DNA of 61,062 nt from Chloroflexota bacterium (GTDB lineage Bacteria > Chloroflexota > Dehalococcoidia > DSTF01 > RBG-16-68-14). A program made the position numbers and the translations under genes. The notes beneath the pieces are model-generated. The model was not told the origin of the DNA. It did not search any database and saw only the letters and a list, made by a program, of their open reading frames with translations. Below, in pieces: positions 33,545-43,170 of the stretch (the stretch's first letter is position 1; every line of letters starts with the position of its first letter). The DNA lies in assembly GCA_022565155.1 (NCBI GenBank), contig JADFKB010000007.1, positions 1-61,062 on the forward strand, read 5' to 3'.

Positions 33545-34084
33545 ATGGCCCGTCCCCAGATCGACCTGAAGGCGCTGATTAGAGACGTGCCGGACTTCCC
33601 CCAGCCCGGCATCCTCTTCCGCGACATCACACCGCTGCTGCAAGACCCGGCCACCTATCGTTATGTCATCGATGAGCTGACGCGGCGAATCGAAGCGCTG
33701 GCGCCGGACGCCATCGTCGGCATCGAATCGCGCGGGTTCCTCTTCGGCGCGCCGGTGGCGTATCGGCTAGGCCTGCCGTTCGTGCCGGTGCGCAAGGCCG
33801 GCAAGCTGCCTTCGGAGCGGATGAGCGTAGAGTTCGCGCTGGAATACGGCGAAGGCCAGCTCGATATCCACACAGATGCTCTGGAGCGCGGCCAATCGGT
33901 TGTGATCATCGACGATCTGCTGGCGACGGGAGGCACCGCAGCCGCAGCCGCCGATCTGGTGGCGATGCTGGGCGCCTCCGTCGTCGCCGTCGCAGTCGTG
34001 GTGGAGCTCGCCGCGCTGGGCGGACGGGAGCGGCTGCATGGCATCCAGACCTCTTCGCTCGTCCGTTATGACAACGATTCGTAG
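33545..34084 (+). CDS. apt: Adenine phosphoribosyltransferase
   Basis: DFPQPGILFRDITPLLQD, VGIESRGFLFGAPVAYRLGLPFVPVRKAGKLP, VVIIDDLLATGGTAAA. Confidence 0.97.
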   Translation: MARPQIDLKALIRDVPDFPQPGILFRDITPLLQDPATYRYVIDELTRRIEALAPDAIVGIESRGFLFGAPVAYRLGLPFVPVRKAGKLPSERMSVEFALEYGEGQLDIHTDALERGQSVVIIDDLLATGGTAAAAADLVAMLGASVVAVAVVVELAALGGRERLHGIQTSSLVRYDNDS

Positions 34085-34229
34085 CGCGCTATGGACTTGA
34101 CACTACCATCAGCAAGGGCCAGACTTTAGCCGCAGGTACGGTGGTATTCCCTTTGGGAGTGCGCCCAGCGTGGTCGCACGGCTGCGGAACCTGCCGAAGT
34201 AAGGAAATGAGCGAAAGGGAGGGACACCC

Positions 34230-35351
34230 ATGCGCACACGATGGCTACTGATTGGGATCGGTCTGCTGGCGGCGATACTTGCCATTGCCGCCGTCGCCTG
34301 CGGCGACGACGACGATGATGACGACAACGGCGACACCCCCGCCAACGGAGAAGAACCGGCCAACGGGGCACAGGTTGGCGATACGTTGGGCGATGTCGTC
34401 GCTCGCGGCGAGCTCGTCTGCGGCGTGAACGACGCCGTGCCAGGCTTCGGATTCCTAGAAGCCGACGGTACGAGCTCCGGGTTTGACGTGGACTTCTGCC
34501 GGGCGCTAGCAGCGGCGGTGCTCGGCGATGCCGATGCTGTTGAGTATGTCATTCTGACGGCAGCCGCGAGATTCGAGGCCTTATCGTCCGGCCAGATCGA
34601 TGTGCTGATCCGCAACACCACATGGACGCTGAGCCGTGACGCAGACCTGAAGGCCACGTTCGCGACGACAACGTTCTACGACGGCCAGGGGATGATGGTA
34701 CGGGTAGCGGATGGCATCAGCTCCATCGACGATATGGCCGGCACCACGGTCTGTGTGCTCCAGGGCACCACGACAGAGTTGAACCTTGCAGACCGCTTCG
34801 CATCTGGAGGTCTGGACTACACGCCCCTGACCTTCGAGGAGAACGGGCCTCTGGAAGCAGCGTTTACCGCCGAGGCGTGCGACGGTTGGACTTCCGACAA
34901 GTCGCAACTAGCCGCCAGGCGTTTCGCCTATGCAGAGGCTGACGGCGGCCCCGAATCGTTGGTCATCCTCGATGAGACGTTCTCCAAGGAGCCGTTGGGT
35001 CCGGTGACCCGCGATGGCGACACTCAGTGGTCTGATATTGTCAACTGGGTGGTCATTGGCATGATCACAGCCGACGAGAAGGGCATCACGAGCCAGAACC
35101 TCGCTGACTTCGTCGCGGATCCTGGCAACGCCGAAACGGCCCGTCTGTTAGGGGTCAGCTTCGAGGGCGGGGAGATCTTCGACTCAAACCTGGGGATCGA
35201 CGCCGACTTCATGCAGGACGTGATCGGCCAGGTTGGCAACTACGATGAGGTCTATACGAAGAACATCGAGCCGCTGGGCATCCCGCGTGCAGGGACGCTG
35301 AACGCCTCGTGGCTCAATGGTGGATTGATCTACGCGCCGCCAACGCGTTAG
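34230..35351 (+). CDS. Amino-acid ABC transporter substrate-binding lipoprotein (AapJ-like)
   Basis: Lipobox; GELVCGVNDAVPGFGFLEADGTSSGFDVDFCRALAAAVLGD. Confidence 0.94.
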   Translation: MRTRWLLIGIGLLAAILAIAAVACGDDDDDDDNGDTPANGEEPANGAQVGDTLGDVVARGELVCGVNDAVPGFGFLEADGTSSGFDVDFCRALAAAVLGDADAVEYVILTAAARFEALSSGQIDVLIRNTTWTLSRDADLKATFATTTFYDGQGMMVRVADGISSIDDMAGTTVCVLQGTTTELNLADRFASGGLDYTPLTFEENGPLEAAFTAEACDGWTSDKSQLAARRFAYAEADGGPESLVILDETFSKEPLGPVTRDGDTQWSDIVNWVVIGMITADEKGITSQNLADFVADPGNAETARLLGVSFEGGEIFDSNLGIDADFMQDVIGQVGNYDEVYTKNIEPLGIPRAGTLNASWLNGGLIYAPPTR

Positions 35352-35363
35352 CATGCGGCGCTT

Positions 35364-35398
35364 GAAACGGCCCAGCCCGGCACCGGCTGGGCCGTTTC
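35364..35398 (+). terminator. Intercistronic hairpin between SBP and permease
   Basis: GAAACGGCCCAGCC-cggcacc-GGCTGGGCCGTTTC, 14-bp stem. Confidence 0.75.
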
Positions 35399-35416
35399 CA
35401 TGCCGGAGGTAGTGAG

Positions 35417-36625
35417 GTGGCCGGTACAACCATCGGCCGCCTCAGCCTCTGGCGTAACGTTCGCGTCCAGCGCTTCGTCATTCAGGCCGCCTTCGCCGGG
35501 GCGTTGGCGGCCTTCGGCTACTACCTCATCGACCAGGCGCGAGACTTGGAACTGGGCTTTGACTTCCTAGAAGGCCGCGCCGGCTTCGACATCAGCCACC
35601 AGTTCGGCACAAGCTACAACCGCAACGACAGCCGCCTCGACCTCTATATTGCCGGCATCGTTAACACGATCCGGCTCGCCGGGGTAGGGATCGTCCTGGC
35701 TACCCTGTTGGGGCTCGCGGCCGGCGTCGCCCGCCTTTCGGGAAACTGGCTGGTGTCGAGAGTGGCGACAGTATACGTAGAGACAGTCCGTAATACACCA
35801 CTGCTGGTCCAAATCCTTTTCTGGTATATTGCCGTCTTTCTTCAGCTACCCCGGATCAGCGAAAGCATCAATTTTCCCCCGGACAGGATCAGCTTTCTCC
35901 CATTCTTCGACGTTCCGTTCATCTCCTTCGATCTAGCCTTCCTCTCTGTCCGTGGGCTGGCCTTACCCTGGGCGACGACGAACGATGGATTTAGCCTCTG
36001 GTTGATCTTCCTGGCCGTAGCCGCCGCGGCATCAATCGCGGTACGATTCTGGCGCGGGCGACGGCAGGAACGTACCGGGCAGCCATCGTACCCCAACTGG
36101 TGGCTGCTGGGAACGTTCGCGGCCATCGCGCTGGTAGGGTTCGCCATCGCAGGAGGCCCTCTCGACCCGGAGCGGCCCGTAGTTGGGGAGCGGAGCTATG
36201 ACGGTGGGATTCGGCTAACGGCTGAGTTCACGGCGCTCCTGGTGGCGCTGGTCACCTACACGGGAGCGTTCATCGCTGAGATTGTGCGGGGCAGCCTCCA
36301 GGCCGTGCCTAAAGGCCAAACGGAAGCTTCGGCGGCCCTCGGCCTTAGCCCCTTCCAGCGGCTCGGTCTGGTGATTCTGCCGCAGGCGCTCCGGATCATG
36401 ATTCCGCCCCTCACCAGTCAGTACCTGAACCTGACGAAGAACTCCAGTCTTGCGGTCGCCATCGCGTTCCCTGAGCTCGTGGGCGTGAGCCGGACGATTA
36501 TCAACAACACCGGCCAGGCGATCCCGATGTTCGCCATCGTCATGGCCACCTACCTGCTGATGAGCCTCGCCATCTCCCTCGTGATGAACACGTTCCACTG
36601 GCGGCTGACGCGGGAGGGAGGCTGA
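35417..36625 (+). CDS. Amino-acid ABC transporter permease (AapQ/BztB-like)
   Basis: YVETVRNTPLLVQILFWY; YTGAFIAEIVRGSLQAVPKGQTEASAALGLSPFQ. Confidence 0.93.
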   Translation: MAGTTIGRLSLWRNVRVQRFVIQAAFAGALAAFGYYLIDQARDLELGFDFLEGRAGFDISHQFGTSYNRNDSRLDLYIAGIVNTIRLAGVGIVLATLLGLAAGVARLSGNWLVSRVATVYVETVRNTPLLVQILFWYIAVFLQLPRISESINFPPDRISFLPFFDVPFISFDLAFLSVRGLALPWATTNDGFSLWLIFLAVAAAASIAVRFWRGRRQERTGQPSYPNWWLLGTFAAIALVGFAIAGGPLDPERPVVGERSYDGGIRLTAEFTALLVALVTYTGAFIAEIVRGSLQAVPKGQTEASAALGLSPFQRLGLVILPQALRIMIPPLTSQYLNLTKNSSLAVAIAFPELVGVSRTIINNTGQAIPMFAIVMATYLLMSLAISLVMNTFHWRLTREGG

Positions 36626-36626
36626 C

Positions 36627-37892
36627 ATGAGAGGCACTACTCAGATCAAAGCGCCAGCGCCGTTCCCCCGTCAGGCCCGGCGCTGGGCCCACGACAACTT
36701 GTTCGGGGGCGTTGCGAACACACTGCTCACGGTGGTCACATCGCTGTTCCTGGTGTTCGCCCTGTATCAGATACTGCGATTCGTCTTCGTCACTGCCGAA
36801 TGGGAAGTAATCGAGGCCAACCGCCGGCTGTTCTTCCTAGGCCGCTTTCCGGTGGGAGAGGAGTGGAGGATCTGGCCGCCGATCCTGCTGGTCAGCGCGC
36901 TGGCCGGGCTCACCGTGGGGCTACGGACGAGGCTCGACCTACGGAGCACAATAATGATGGTGCTCTGGCTGGCCGTTGGACTAACTCCAGTGTTCCTCTT
37001 CTTCGCCCATGGCACGGTCGGGATTCTTACAGCCGCGGCGGTAGGCCTGGCCGCTCTCGGCTACATAGGCGCGCGCATCTGGCTACAGGACAGTCGCTAC
37101 GTGGCGCTCATTGGGCAACTCGTCTTGGCCAGCTGGCTGCTCACGTTCCCACTCGCTCTCGTGCTGCTGGTCGGCTTCGGTGGCGCGGATACTTCTCTAG
37201 GCATCGATGGCGTCGATCCTTCACGGTGGGGTGGCTTCCATCTGAACATCCTGCTGGCCGTTGTGGCAATCGTCGCCTCGTTCCCGCTGGGCGTGCTGCT
37301 CGCTCTGGGGCGCACCAGCTCCTTCCCCGTCTTCCGTGTCGCCAGCACTATCTACATCGAGCTGATCCGCGGCGTTCCCCTGATCACGATCCTGTTAATG
37401 GCCTGGCTAGTGCTGCCGGACTTTCTCCCCTCGTTTTCTGTACCGGTGTTGGCTCCCTCCGGCCTGGATGACATAGAGCTGGTATACCGGGTGATGGTGG
37501 CCCTGACGTTGTTCTCCGCCGCCTACGTTGCGGAGATAGTACGAGGCGGCCTCCAGGCGGTTCCCCGCGGCCAGATCGAAGCGGCGCAAGCACTGGGCAT
37601 GAGCACCGCTCGCATTCTGGCCCTGATCGTCCTGCCGCAAGCGCTGCGGGCGGTGATCCCAGCGTTGGTAGGACAGTTCATCAGTCTATTCAAGGACACT
37701 TCCCTCGTCTTCATCGTCGGGCTGACGGAGATGTTGAGGGCGGGCCGGGCCGTGGCGCAGGGCCAGATCGAGTTCTCTGGCCGGGAGATGGAGGTGTTGC
37801 TCTTCGTCGGTCTGGTATTCTGGATCGTGGCCTTCTCCATGTCACGGCTGAGCCAGCAGCTTGAGCGCAACCTGGGCGTCGGCGAGCGGTAG
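36627..37892 (+). CDS. Amino-acid ABC transporter permease (AapM/BztC-like)
   Basis: [47 protein letters not shown]. Confidence 0.93.
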   Translation: MRGTTQIKAPAPFPRQARRWAHDNLFGGVANTLLTVVTSLFLVFALYQILRFVFVTAEWEVIEANRRLFFLGRFPVGEEWRIWPPILLVSALAGLTVGLRTRLDLRSTIMMVLWLAVGLTPVFLFFAHGTVGILTAAAVGLAALGYIGARIWLQDSRYVALIGQLVLASWLLTFPLALVLLVGFGGADTSLGIDGVDPSRWGGFHLNILLAVVAIVASFPLGVLLALGRTSSFPVFRVASTIYIELIRGVPLITILLMAWLVLPDFLPSFSVPVLAPSGLDDIELVYRVMVALTLFSAAYVAEIVRGGLQAVPRGQIEAAQALGMSTARILALIVLPQALRAVIPALVGQFISLFKDTSLVFIVGLTEMLRAGRAVAQGQIEFSGREMEVLLFVGLVFWIVAFSMSRLSQQLERNLGVGER

Positions 37893-37902
37893 GAGGAGAC
37901 GA

Positions 37903-38691
37903 ATGGCGAACACCAGCCAGACCCCCGCGAGCCAAGCAGACGCGACGCGCGTGGCGCGCTCGAACGACATCATCATCTGCGAAGGAGTGAAGAAGTGGTT
38001 CGGCGACTTCCAAGCGCTGCACGGCATTACCACCTCGGTACGTGAGGGCGAAGTCGTCGTCGTCTTCGGGCCGTCCGGCTCCGGCAAGTCGACGTTCATC
38101 CGCACGTTGAACCGGCTGGAGGAGCACGACGAGGGCACGATCATCATCGACGGCGTGGAGCTGAACAACGACCTGCGCAACCTGGAGAAGGTGCGCTCCG
38201 AGGTGGGCATGGTCTTCCAGCAGTTCAACCTCTTCCCCCACCTGACCGTCCGGCGCAACATCACGCTGGCGCTCAGCCACGTTCGCCACTTCCGCAAGGC
38301 GGAAGCGAACGAAACAGCCGAGCGGCTACTGGAGCGGGTAGGCATTCCGGAACAGATAGATAAGTATCCGGCGCAGCTCTCCGGCGGCCAGCAACAGCGC
38401 GTCGCCATCGCGCGGGCGCTGGCGATGCAGCCGAAGATCATGCTCTTCGACGAGCCAACCTCGGCGCTCGATCCGGAGATGATCAAGGAGGTGCTGGACG
38501 TGATCACGCAACTCGCCCAGTCCGGCATGACGATGATCGTCATCACGCACGAGATGGGCTTCGCGCGGGAGGTGGCGGACCGCTTCCTCTTCTTCGATGA
38601 GGGTCTCATTGTCGAAGAGGGCACGCCGCAGCACTTCTTCGAGAACCCGCAGGAGGAGCGCACCAAGCTCTTCCTCTCCCAGATCCTCTAG
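37903..38691 (+). CDS. Amino-acid ABC transporter ATP-binding protein (GlnQ/AapP-like)
   Basis: [57 protein letters not shown]. Confidence 0.96.
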   Translation: MANTSQTPASQADATRVARSNDIIICEGVKKWFGDFQALHGITTSVREGEVVVVFGPSGSGKSTFIRTLNRLEEHDEGTIIIDGVELNNDLRNLEKVRSEVGMVFQQFNLFPHLTVRRNITLALSHVRHFRKAEANETAERLLERVGIPEQIDKYPAQLSGGQQQRVAIARALAMQPKIMLFDEPTSALDPEMIKEVLDVITQLAQSGMTMIVITHEMGFAREVADRFLFFDEGLIVEEGTPQHFFENPQEERTKLFLSQIL

Positions 38692-38773
38692 CAACCTCTA
38701 TACTGAGCCTGCCGCGCCCCCTCGAACGAACGGGCTCCATCATGTACCCTCTCAGAAGGAAGGAGGGACTGTG

Positions 38774-39262
38774 ATGCGAAGGAAGTGGCTACTACTGGGC
38801 ATTGGAGCGCTGATGGCGGTACTCGCGATCGCCGCGGTCGCCTGCGGCGGCGACGACGACGACGACGACGATTCGGACGGTGGCAACGGCGACGCCGTTG
38901 GCTCCTCGGTCGTCAACGTCGACCTGTTCGAGTACCAGATCGTGCCGGATCTAGACGCGGTGGCGGCTGGCTCCGTAACGTTCAACGCCAGCAACGTCGG
39001 CGGCGCAACGCACGAACTGGTGATCATCCGGACTGACGTGGCTCCGGACGCCCTGCCAGTGATCGAGAACCACGTGGCCGACGAGAGCGCCGAGGAGATC
39101 GCTGTTATCGGCAGGATTGAAGAGTTCGCGGCACAAAGCGACGCATCGATCACCATCGATTTGGAGGCCGGATCGTACGTCCTGATCTGCAACATTGTGG
39201 AAGACACCGGCACCAGCCACTACGAAGAGGGTATGCATAGAGCGTTTACGATTAGCGAATAA
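38774..39262 (+). CDS. Cupredoxin-like lipoprotein
   Basis: Lipobox VLAIAAVACGG, poly-Asp linker; VNVDLFEYQIVPDLDAVAAGSVTFNASNVGGATHELVIIRTDVAPDALP...GSYVLICNIVEDTGTSHYEEGMHRAFTIS. Confidence 0.82.
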   Translation: MRRKWLLLGIGALMAVLAIAAVACGGDDDDDDDSDGGNGDAVGSSVVNVDLFEYQIVPDLDAVAAGSVTFNASNVGGATHELVIIRTDVAPDALPVIENHVADESAEEIAVIGRIEEFAAQSDASITIDLEAGSYVLICNIVEDTGTSHYEEGMHRAFTISE

Positions 39263-39319
39263 CCAGCCGGATGGGGCTGCTCGAAGGAGAGCAGCGCCGC
39301 TAGTAAGATGGAGGGAACC

Positions 39320-39796
39320 ATGCGAAGCAAGTGGCTACTAGCCGGATTAGGGCTGCTGATTGCGGTACTCGCAATCGGCGCGATCGCCTGCGACGACGAT
39401 GACGACATTTCGCAAGACGATATCGATGACCTGATCGATGACATAATCGATGACGACGGCGTGCTGCTGCTCACCGCGAGCCTGACGGAGGAGGACGGCT
39501 CCGGCGCGTCCGGAGAGGCCGACCTCTCTGTCGACGGCGAGGGGATCCTCGTCTCGCTCGTGATGCAGGGGCTGACCGAAGGGGCGCACGCCAACCACCT
39601 GCACCACGGAAGCTGCGCTGCGCAGGGAGAGATCCACATCACGCTGGACGACATCGTCGCCGACGACGCTGGCGACGGCATCCGGACCACCGCCAACGAC
39701 GAACAGCCGCTGAGCCACTTTGAGACCGGCCACTACCTGGCTGTCCACGCGGAAGACGGCACCGTCGTCGCTTGTGGAGACGTTGTCAGCGGGTAG
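39320..39796 (+). CDS. Small lipoprotein, possibly CHRD or Cu/Zn-SOD-like
   Basis: MRSKWLLAGLGLLIAVLAIGAIACDDDDD; GASGEADLSVDGEGILVSLVMQGLTEGAHANHLHHGSC. Confidence 0.7.
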   Translation: MRSKWLLAGLGLLIAVLAIGAIACDDDDDISQDDIDDLIDDIIDDDGVLLLTASLTEEDGSGASGEADLSVDGEGILVSLVMQGLTEGAHANHLHHGSCAAQGEIHITLDDIVADDAGDGIRTTANDEQPLSHFETGHYLAVHAEDGTVVACGDVVSG

Positions 39797-39829
39797 CGAA
39801 CTCTACACAATCTAGTATTGAGACAACAG

Positions 39830-39860
39830 CAGCACGCCTCGAGAGTTTCGAGGCGTGCTG
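39830..39860 (+). terminator. Terminator-like hairpin
   Basis: CAGCACGCCTCGA-gagtt-TCGAGGCGTGCTG, 13-bp stem followed by ttactc. Confidence 0.7.
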
Positions 39861-39946
39861 TTACTCACCCGAGTCTAATTGCCGGATAGGTGACGTTCAG
39901 TAGTACGCGAATGGACGCTCGTTAGCCGCGCTGGGCGTCCTGCCGT

Positions 39947-40201
39947 TTAGGCGGGCTGGGCAAACAACGCGTTTCGTGGCAACATCCCCTCTAGGATGTG
40001 CTCCAGCGCCATGGTATGGGCGCAGGCTCCCCAGCCTGCAAAGAACTCACAGTTGCAACGCCACGTTTCGTCATCGAGCGAGACCGCGTGGCGGTCGTTC
40101 TCTCCGTCAAAATCGACTTTCAGGCCTGAGACGTGAATCCTGCCTCGCTCCTCAGCGTAGCGCTTCGCCTTTTCGATCTTGCCGATGAGACCAGAGTTCA
40201 T
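39947..40201 (-). CDS. Small stand-alone SWIM zinc-finger protein
   Basis: WRCNCEFFAGWGACAHTMALEHIL, SWIM CxC...CxH pattern. Confidence 0.8.
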   Translation of the reverse strand: MNSGLIGKIEKAKRYAEERGRIHVSGLKVDFDGENDRHAVSLDDETWRCNCEFFAGWGACAHTMALEHILEGMLPRNALFAQPA

Positions 40202-40352
40202 CTGCTACCCCTTTCACTTCAGCATGAACACAAAAGGCACCGACAACAGCCGGTGCCTAGGTTCGGATCACATCCTGAAACTGAGCCATTCATCCAATCC
40301 CTTCTGCCCCGTATTCTACGCCCGCCGACCCCAGGCCGTCAAGAGGTTAGAC

Positions 40353-40946
40353 CTATTTTCCGGGTGGAAACGTCGCTAATTTGTGGTAGACGCTCCCTCC
40401 CGGCCCAAGAACGCTCTGGATCAGGCCAACGTTCGTTACGATCATCGACGGCAGAGGCGCCAATCTGTGATCCCGGACCAGCCCGGCCAGTCTTCCGCGC
40501 TCCGAAGCCGGCATCCTGTCCGGCACTCTCGCCAGCGTTAGGTGCGGGTCGAACGGCCGCCGCTCCGCCGGATAGCCGAGCGGCGTCAACGCCCGCTCGA
40601 CCTGCTGCGCAATCGCGGCGAGGCCGTCCGTATCGCCCTCCACGCCGACCCAAACGACGCGAATCCTCGCGCCACCGAAACCGCCCAGCCGCGCGGGCGC
40701 GAGGCGCAGCCGGAACGGCTCGATCGCCGAGACGAGGGCGGCCGTCATCTCGGGAACGCGCTCGCTCTCAACCTGGCCGAGAAACTTGAACGTGATGTGG
40801 ATGCCCTCCGGACGTACCCAGCGCAGCTTGCCCGCGCCAATCTGACGCAACTCTTCTTGAACGCGGGCAAGCGCGGCTCGAATCTCGTCCGATAGCTCGC
40901 AGGCGACGAAGAGCCGTAAAGATTCTGCCCGACCGGCCGCAGTCAC
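40353..40946 (-). CDS. thpR: RNA 2',3'-cyclic phosphodiesterase (2'-5' RNA ligase family)
   Basis: RLFVACELSDEIRAAL, EGIHITFKFLGQV, FDPHLTLARV. Confidence 0.94.
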   Translation of the reverse strand: MTAAGRAESLRLFVACELSDEIRAALARVQEELRQIGAGKLRWVRPEGIHITFKFLGQVESERVPEMTAALVSAIEPFRLRLAPARLGGFGGARIRVVWVGVEGDTDGLAAIAQQVERALTPLGYPAERRPFDPHLTLARVPDRMPASERGRLAGLVRDHRLAPLPSMIVTNVGLIQSVLGPGGSVYHKLATFPPGK

Positions 40947-41788
40947 GGCGCGGGAAGGCGGAGCAGGTCACGGACGTTCTCGCCTTCGATCAGCCGTCGC
41001 GCGGTTTCGTCGAGCGGAACGTCGCGCAGCTCCTTCAGGGCGCGCTCCTGGGGGATGAGCGGGAAGTCGCTGCCGAAGATGATCTTGTCCGCGCCGATGA
41101 GGTCGATGACACGAGCATAGATCTCCGGGCTGTAGATGAAGCCTGTCGCCGCTGTATCGAAGTAGGTGCGGTCGAGCGCCGAGCGCATCTCCGGCATCAG
41201 CGCGTAGAACGGCAGCCCGCCGCCCCAATGCGCGGCGATGACGGCAACGCCCGGGAAGTCGCTGACGAAGCGGCCAAGCTGGTCTACCGGCAGCCCGGTC
41301 TTGCCGGGATAGACGTGGCCCACGGGTTCGCTGGCGTGGAAGAGCACCGCTAGGTCGTAGGCGTCCGCGGCCCAGGCCAGCAGGTTAGCCTCGGGACTAT
41401 CGATCAGGCTGTAGCCCTGTTGCGCCGGCCGCAGCTCGCCCAGGCCGCGGGCGCCGCGAACGGCATAGCGCTTTAGATCGTCGCGCGCGTCGCCGTCCGC
41501 TGGCTGAATCGTGCAGAAGGGGATGATCCGGCCTCCGGATGCGCTCGCCACCTCCAGCAAGTACTCGCTGTGGCTACGGCAAAGCTCCGCGTCGCTCCAG
41601 CCGAAGCCGCAGGCGACGCTGGCATCGATACCCGCCCCGTCCATCGACGCCAGCAGTTCGTCTGCCGTCGCGATGCGCGCTTCGGGCCTGGAGTAGATCT
41701 CGCGGAAGCCGGCGTCGCGGCGCAGGTACTCGTCTCGCCGTTCGCCAACGTCTGGCGGAAAGATGTGGGTGTGGCCGTCGATGATCAC
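40943..41788 (-). CDS. Amidohydrolase family protein
   Basis: IIDGHTHIFPPDV, VIAAHWGGGLPFY, DKIIFGSDFPLIP; GTG start inferred. Confidence 0.88.
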   Translation of the reverse strand: MIIDGHTHIFPPDVGERRDEYLRRDAGFREIYSRPEARIATADELLASMDGAGIDASVACGFGWSDAELCRSHSEYLLEVASASGGRIIPFCTIQPADGDARDDLKRYAVRGARGLGELRPAQQGYSLIDSPEANLLAWAADAYDLAVLFHASEPVGHVYPGKTGLPVDQLGRFVSDFPGVAVIAAHWGGGLPFYALMPEMRSALDRTYFDTAATGFIYSPEIYARVIDLIGADKIIFGSDFPLIPQERALKELRDVPLDETARRLIEGENVRDLLRLPAP

Positions 41789-41880
41789 GGCGGTATGGTA
41801 ACGTATATCGCAGACTCTCCCCTCCCCGCCCGCCACAGGGTCGGGGGTGAAGGATCATGAGGCGGGAGAGCTGCTGACCA

Positions 41881-43101
41881 ATGGTAGAAGAGCGCAATTT
41901 GTTCTCTACTGCGACTACACATATCGTGCGAACCGGCCTCGTGCTGCTGGCGCTGGCGACCGCGATCGCTTGGCCAGACGAGAGTAGTCCAGCCGCAGCC
42001 AGCGCGCCCACCGCAACGACGCCGAACTTCAAGGTCGCGTTCATCGGCGATCAGAGCGTCGGCGCGAACGCCGCAGCGGTACTGAAGCTGATCGCAAACG
42101 AAGGCGCCGATATGGTGCTGCACCAGGGCGATCTGGGCTACGGCGACGAGACCGACCCCCAGCGCGCGATCGACTGGGACGCCCAGGTGACGGCTGCCCT
42201 GGGCGCGGACTTTCCCTACTTCGCCAGCATCGGCAACCATGATGTCGGCAACTGGTCTACGTACCAGCAGCTACTAGAAGACCGGCTGGCGCTCGTACTC
42301 GGCGCGAGTTGCACCGGCGACTACGGAGTAAAGGCCGCCTGCACCTATCAAGGCCTGTTCTTCATCCTCTCCGGCGTGGGTACTACGGGCACCGGCCACA
42401 CGACGTACATCACGGACGAACTGACGCAGGACACCTCGATCTGGCGCGTCTGCACCTGGCACAAGAACCAGAACGCGATGCAGGTGGGCTCCAAACCAGA
42501 CGAGGTCGGTTGGGACCCGTACGAGGCGTGCCGCGAAGGCGGCGCGATCGTCGCCACCGGCCACGAACACTCCTACTCGCGAACGAAGACGCTAACGAAC
42601 CTACAGTCGCAGTCTATCGACCAAGACTGGCCTTCCGCGAACACCTTGCGGGTTAGCAATGGCTCCACATTTGTGTTCGTCTCCGGCATCGCCGGCAGAA
42701 GCATCCGGGATCAGGATCGCTGCCTGCCGACGACGCCGCCCTACGGCTGCAACGGCGAGTGGGCGAGCATCGACACCTCCGATCAGGGTGCGACCTACGG
42801 CGCGCTCTTCATCGAGTTCAACGTCAACGGTGAACCCGATCTGGCGAACGGCTACTTCAAGAACATCTCCGGCGCCACCATCGATACGTTCACGGTACGG
42901 TCGCAGCTTGCAAAGCCGGTCGGCGGCGTGGCCGAGCAGCCTGGCGCCGCAGACGCGGACGCCGAGTTCGATGACGCTCGTTCTTCGGGCACGAATGCCG
43001 GCCCGCTGATCAGTATCGCCGCGGCAGCCTTGGCCGTCGCGCTGGGCGGAGCGGCGTGGCGTGTGCGGCGGCGGGCAGGGAGAAACAGCCATGAGGGCTA
43101 A
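41881..43101 (+). CDS. Metallophosphoesterase, secreted with C-terminal TM
   Basis: VAFIGDQSVGANA, LHQGDLGYGDE, FASIGNHDVGNW, VATGHEHSYSR; C-terminal hydrophobic anchor. Confidence 0.88.
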   Translation: MVEERNLFSTATTHIVRTGLVLLALATAIAWPDESSPAAASAPTATTPNFKVAFIGDQSVGANAAAVLKLIANEGADMVLHQGDLGYGDETDPQRAIDWDAQVTAALGADFPYFASIGNHDVGNWSTYQQLLEDRLALVLGASCTGDYGVKAACTYQGLFFILSGVGTTGTGHTTYITDELTQDTSIWRVCTWHKNQNAMQVGSKPDEVGWDPYEACREGGAIVATGHEHSYSRTKTLTNLQSQSIDQDWPSANTLRVSNGSTFVFVSGIAGRSIRDQDRCLPTTPPYGCNGEWASIDTSDQGATYGALFIEFNVNGEPDLANGYFKNISGATIDTFTVRSQLAKPVGGVAEQPGAADADAEFDDARSSGTNAGPLISIAAAALAVALGGAAWRVRRRAGRNSHEG

Positions 43102-43109
43102 AGCCCTCA
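43092..43109. repeat. Palindrome TGAGGGC-TAAA-GCCCTCA with the upstream stop codon in its loop
   Basis: Read directly; TAA 43099-43101 is the metallophosphoesterase stop. Confidence 0.7.
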
Positions 43110-43141
43110 GCTTCCCTTGACGAGGAACCGATCGCCGGAAG

Positions 43142-43161
43142 CTGCGGGTTTCAACCCGCAG
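43142..43161. repeat. Palindrome CTGCGGGT-ttca-ACCCGCAG
   Basis: Read directly; between convergent genes. Confidence 0.65.
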
Positions 43162-43170
43162 GTCGGGAAG

